From Deltaproteobacteria bacterium UBA5754 (GTDB lineage Bacteria; Desulfobacterota; Dissulfuribacteria; Dissulfuribacterales; UBA5754): a DNA stretch of 6,962 bases. The DNA is taken from assembly GCA_002419025.1 (NCBI GenBank), contig DIFG01000092.1:1-6962 (forward strand), read 5' to 3'. The notes below the pieces were generated by a model. That model searched no databases. It worked only from the letters and a program-made list of their open reading frames with translations, and was not told where the DNA came from. Shown here piece by piece: positions 5,345-6,962 of this stretch. Position 1 is the stretch's first letter. The number at the start of each line of letters is the position of its first letter. The translations under genes were made by a program, and so were the position numbers.

Positions 5345-6925
5345 ATGAAAACGCCCCCCCCATGGCTCGAGTGGATGAAAAAACCATCCTCCTATCCACA
5401 TGACGCAGCCGCCGTTACCTGCATCCAGACGCACATCTCCTGGGTCTTCATCGCAGGTGATTTTGTCTATAAAGTGAAAAAACCCGTAGATTTCGGCTTT
5501 CTCGATTTCACAACTCCGGAAAAAAGACGCCATTTCTGCAAGGAAGAGGTGCGCCTTAACCGCCGCCTCTGTCCGGAGATCTATATAGATGTCATGCCCA
5601 TTACCGAGGAGGCCGGCATGTACAGGCTGAACGGCCCTGGAACTCCGGTGGAATGGGTGGTCTGGATGAAGCGCATGCCTGAAGACGGAATGATGGGACG
5701 GATGATCGAGGAAGACAGGCTGGATGCAAAGGATCTGAGCCTTGTGGCCTCCCGTCTCGTGCCTTTTTACGAGAAAGAGGCCGCTACAGGGGAGCAGATC
5801 GCAGAGTTCGGAAAACTTGATGTCATTTCTCACAATACAGAAGAAAATTTCGATCAAACCGAATCTTTTATAGATAAGGCGATATCACGCCCGACCTTTG
5901 ATGCGATCCGTTCCTACACGCGTGGTTTCATCCGAGACAAGGAGGCCCTTTTCCATGCACGCGTTCAGGGAGGATGGATCAAGGAAGGACACGGGGATCT
6001 TTACTCCGCAAACATCTGTTTCGACCGACCACGAGAGACGGTCTACATCTTCGACTGCATCGAATTCAACGAACGGTTTCGATGTGGGGACGTGGCGGCG
6101 GATGTGGCCTTTCTCGCCATGGATCTGGATTTTCTCGGCCTCCCAGTCATTTCGAATCGGTTCATAGATGAATTCGCCCGCCGGACAGGTGACGACAGGC
6201 TTCACGAGCTCATTCCGTTCTACAAGTGTTACCGGGCATATGTGCGCGGAAAGATAAACTGCTTTACGAGCATGGCTGACGGACTTGATCCTGATGAGCG
6301 GGATCGTTTTCAACAGGCGGCCAGGGAATACTTCGCCCTTGCTTATCGCTACACGGGAGTGATCCCGGTCATGCCCGAGCTTTACGTCTTCTATGGGCTT
6401 CCGGGTACGGGCAAAAGCACGGTTTCCTCGGCCTGGGCTGAGCGAAGGGGTCTAGCTTATTACAACTCGGACCGGGTGAGAAAGGAGATCGTGGCCGGCA
6501 TCCCTGCTGTGGAACGGCGCCATGAGGCATTCGGGGCCGGCATCTATTCGGGCGAGATGAGCCGAAGGACTTACGCGGCCCTCGCACGGTTTGCGGGTCG
6601 GCATCTCATGCGGGGGGAATCCGTGGTTCTTGATGCCACATATCGGGACGGTCGGGAGCGTGCGGCCCTCCTGGAGCTCGCTGCCTGTTCCGGCGCCAGG
6701 ATCCGTTTCATCCTCTGTGAATGCCCCGAGGACATAGTCCGGCAACGCCTGAATAGGCGCGCTGCGGACCGGGCTTCCGTTTCCGATGGACGGTGGGAGA
6801 TCTATCTGATGCAAAAGAAAACGTTCGATCCCCATGAGGCCCTGCCGTCCGATCAGCCCCTGATCATAGACACCTCTCGACCTCTTGAGGCTATCCTTGC
6901 ACTCCTCTCCTCTTTGCAACCATGA
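5345..6925 (+). CDS. Fusion of aminoglycoside-phosphotransferase-like kinase and P-loop (AAA_33) kinase
   Basis: The 526-residue protein combines two phosphotransferase folds. The N-terminal part (about 25-330) is the COG2187 APH-like type. It has an ATP-binding strand FVYKVKKPVDFGFLDF (40-55), the catalytic Brenner motif HGDLYSANI (216-224, catalytic Asp218, metal ligand Asn223), and the IFDCIEFNERFR segment with Asp237 as the DFG-like metal-binding Asp, then GDVAADVAFLAMDLD. The C-terminal part (about 343-526) is the COG0645 kinase type, with Walker A GLPGTGKST (351-359), NSDRVRKEI (374-382) and VVLDATYRD (427-435). Catalytic residues look intact in both halves. Such fusions are annotated as bifunctional aminoglycoside phosphotransferase/ATP-binding proteins. 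The natural substrate is unknown and drug resistance should not be assumed. The ATG at 5345 follows GAGG at moderate distance. The gene is divergent from its left neighbour. Confidence 0.92.
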   Translation: MKTPPPWLEWMKKPSSYPHDAAAVTCIQTHISWVFIAGDFVYKVKKPVDFGFLDFTTPEKRRHFCKEEVRLNRRLCPEIYIDVMPITEEAGMYRLNGPGTPVEWVVWMKRMPEDGMMGRMIEEDRLDAKDLSLVASRLVPFYEKEAATGEQIAEFGKLDVISHNTEENFDQTESFIDKAISRPTFDAIRSYTRGFIRDKEALFHARVQGGWIKEGHGDLYSANICFDRPRETVYIFDCIEFNERFRCGDVAADVAFLAMDLDFLGLPVISNRFIDEFARRTGDDRLHELIPFYKCYRAYVRGKINCFTSMADGLDPDERDRFQQAAREYFALAYRYTGVIPVMPELYVFYGLPGTGKSTVSSAWAERRGLAYYNSDRVRKEIVAGIPAVERRHEAFGAGIYSGEMSRRTYAALARFAGRHLMRGESVVLDATYRDGRERAALLELAACSGARIRFILCECPEDIVRQRLNRRAADRASVSDGRWEIYLMQKKTFDPHEALPSDQPLIIDTSRPLEAILALLSSLQP

Positions 6926-6962
6926 GGATATTTGGCTCTTCGTCATTTCGTGTGGAATTTGA
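6922..6962 (+). CDS. Possible start of a downstream gene, cut by the window edge
   Basis: An ATG at 6922 overlaps the kinase stop codon as ATGA, the usual arrangement of translationally coupled genes, and stays open for the remaining 13 codons (MRIFGSSSFRVEF...). No Shine-Dalgarno sequence is evident, which is tolerated in coupled genes. Too little sequence is present to recognise a family, so this may be chance. Confidence 0.3.
   Translation, partial: MRIFGSSSFRVEF

Noticed and set aside
5345..6925. Antibiotic resistance gene
   Set aside because: The APH-like fold with the HGDLYSAN motif is shared by many metabolic kinases. The fusion with a P-loop kinase belongs to a widespread chromosomal family, not to known resistance enzymes.
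6452..6946. 164-residue minus-strand frame opposite the P-loop kinase half
   Set aside because: It overlaps the Walker A and other kinase motifs on the other strand and resembles no family.

Overview
The window looks like a chromosomal segment of an anaerobic Desulfobacterota (former Deltaproteobacteria) relative. The main clues are a FlgM gene paired with a gene resembling the DVU0524 family first named in Desulfovibrio, a DUF39/HcyBio homocysteine-biosynthesis gene (otherwise known mainly from methanogens and sulfate reducers), and a COG2187-type phosphotransferase fused to a P-loop kinase. This assignment rests on gene content alone. Eight protein genes are well supported. Neither a mobile element, nor a CRISPR array, nor an rRNA or tRNA gene was seen.

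Layout. (1) 96-1175, plus: a soluble signalling-type protein with a degenerate GGDEF-like N-terminus, a receiver-like middle and a histidine-kinase DHp-like C-terminus, but no ATPase domain. (2) A minus-strand flagellar pair converges on it: a DVU0524-like gene (1662-1982) followed by flgM (1291-1629), ending at a strong hairpin terminator at 1236-1263. (3) 2201-2473, minus: an HU-family DNA-binding protein with its own promoter-like sequence and two terminator-like hairpins in tandem. (4) 2649-4425, minus: a tightly coupled two-gene operon, a CBS-CBS-ACT protein (GTG start, strong Shine-Dalgarno) followed one base later by the DUF39 protein. A structured 230-base leader precedes it. (5) 4656-5234, minus: a conserved-looking soluble helical protein of unknown function. 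(6) 5345-6925, plus: a two-domain small-molecule kinase, divergent from gene 5. A new reading frame may begin at its stop codon and leave the window.

How the genes work together. DVU0524-like plus FlgM is a flagellar late-gene checkpoint module acting on sigma-28. The CBS-ACT/DUF39 pair is most simply a homocysteine (methionine precursor) synthesis unit in which a ligand-sensing CBS/ACT protein is made together with the enzyme. In several archaea the CBS pair is fused to the C-terminus of DUF39, so this locus looks like a split version.

The most unusual material is the leader upstream of that operon (about 4426-4565). Read on the coding strand, it has two hairpin units that both expose AUGGA in their loops, a set of mutually exclusive pairing arms, one of which can pair with the Shine-Dalgarno sequence, and a possible 21-codon leader peptide. 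The second point of interest is the kinase-less DHp protein at the left end.
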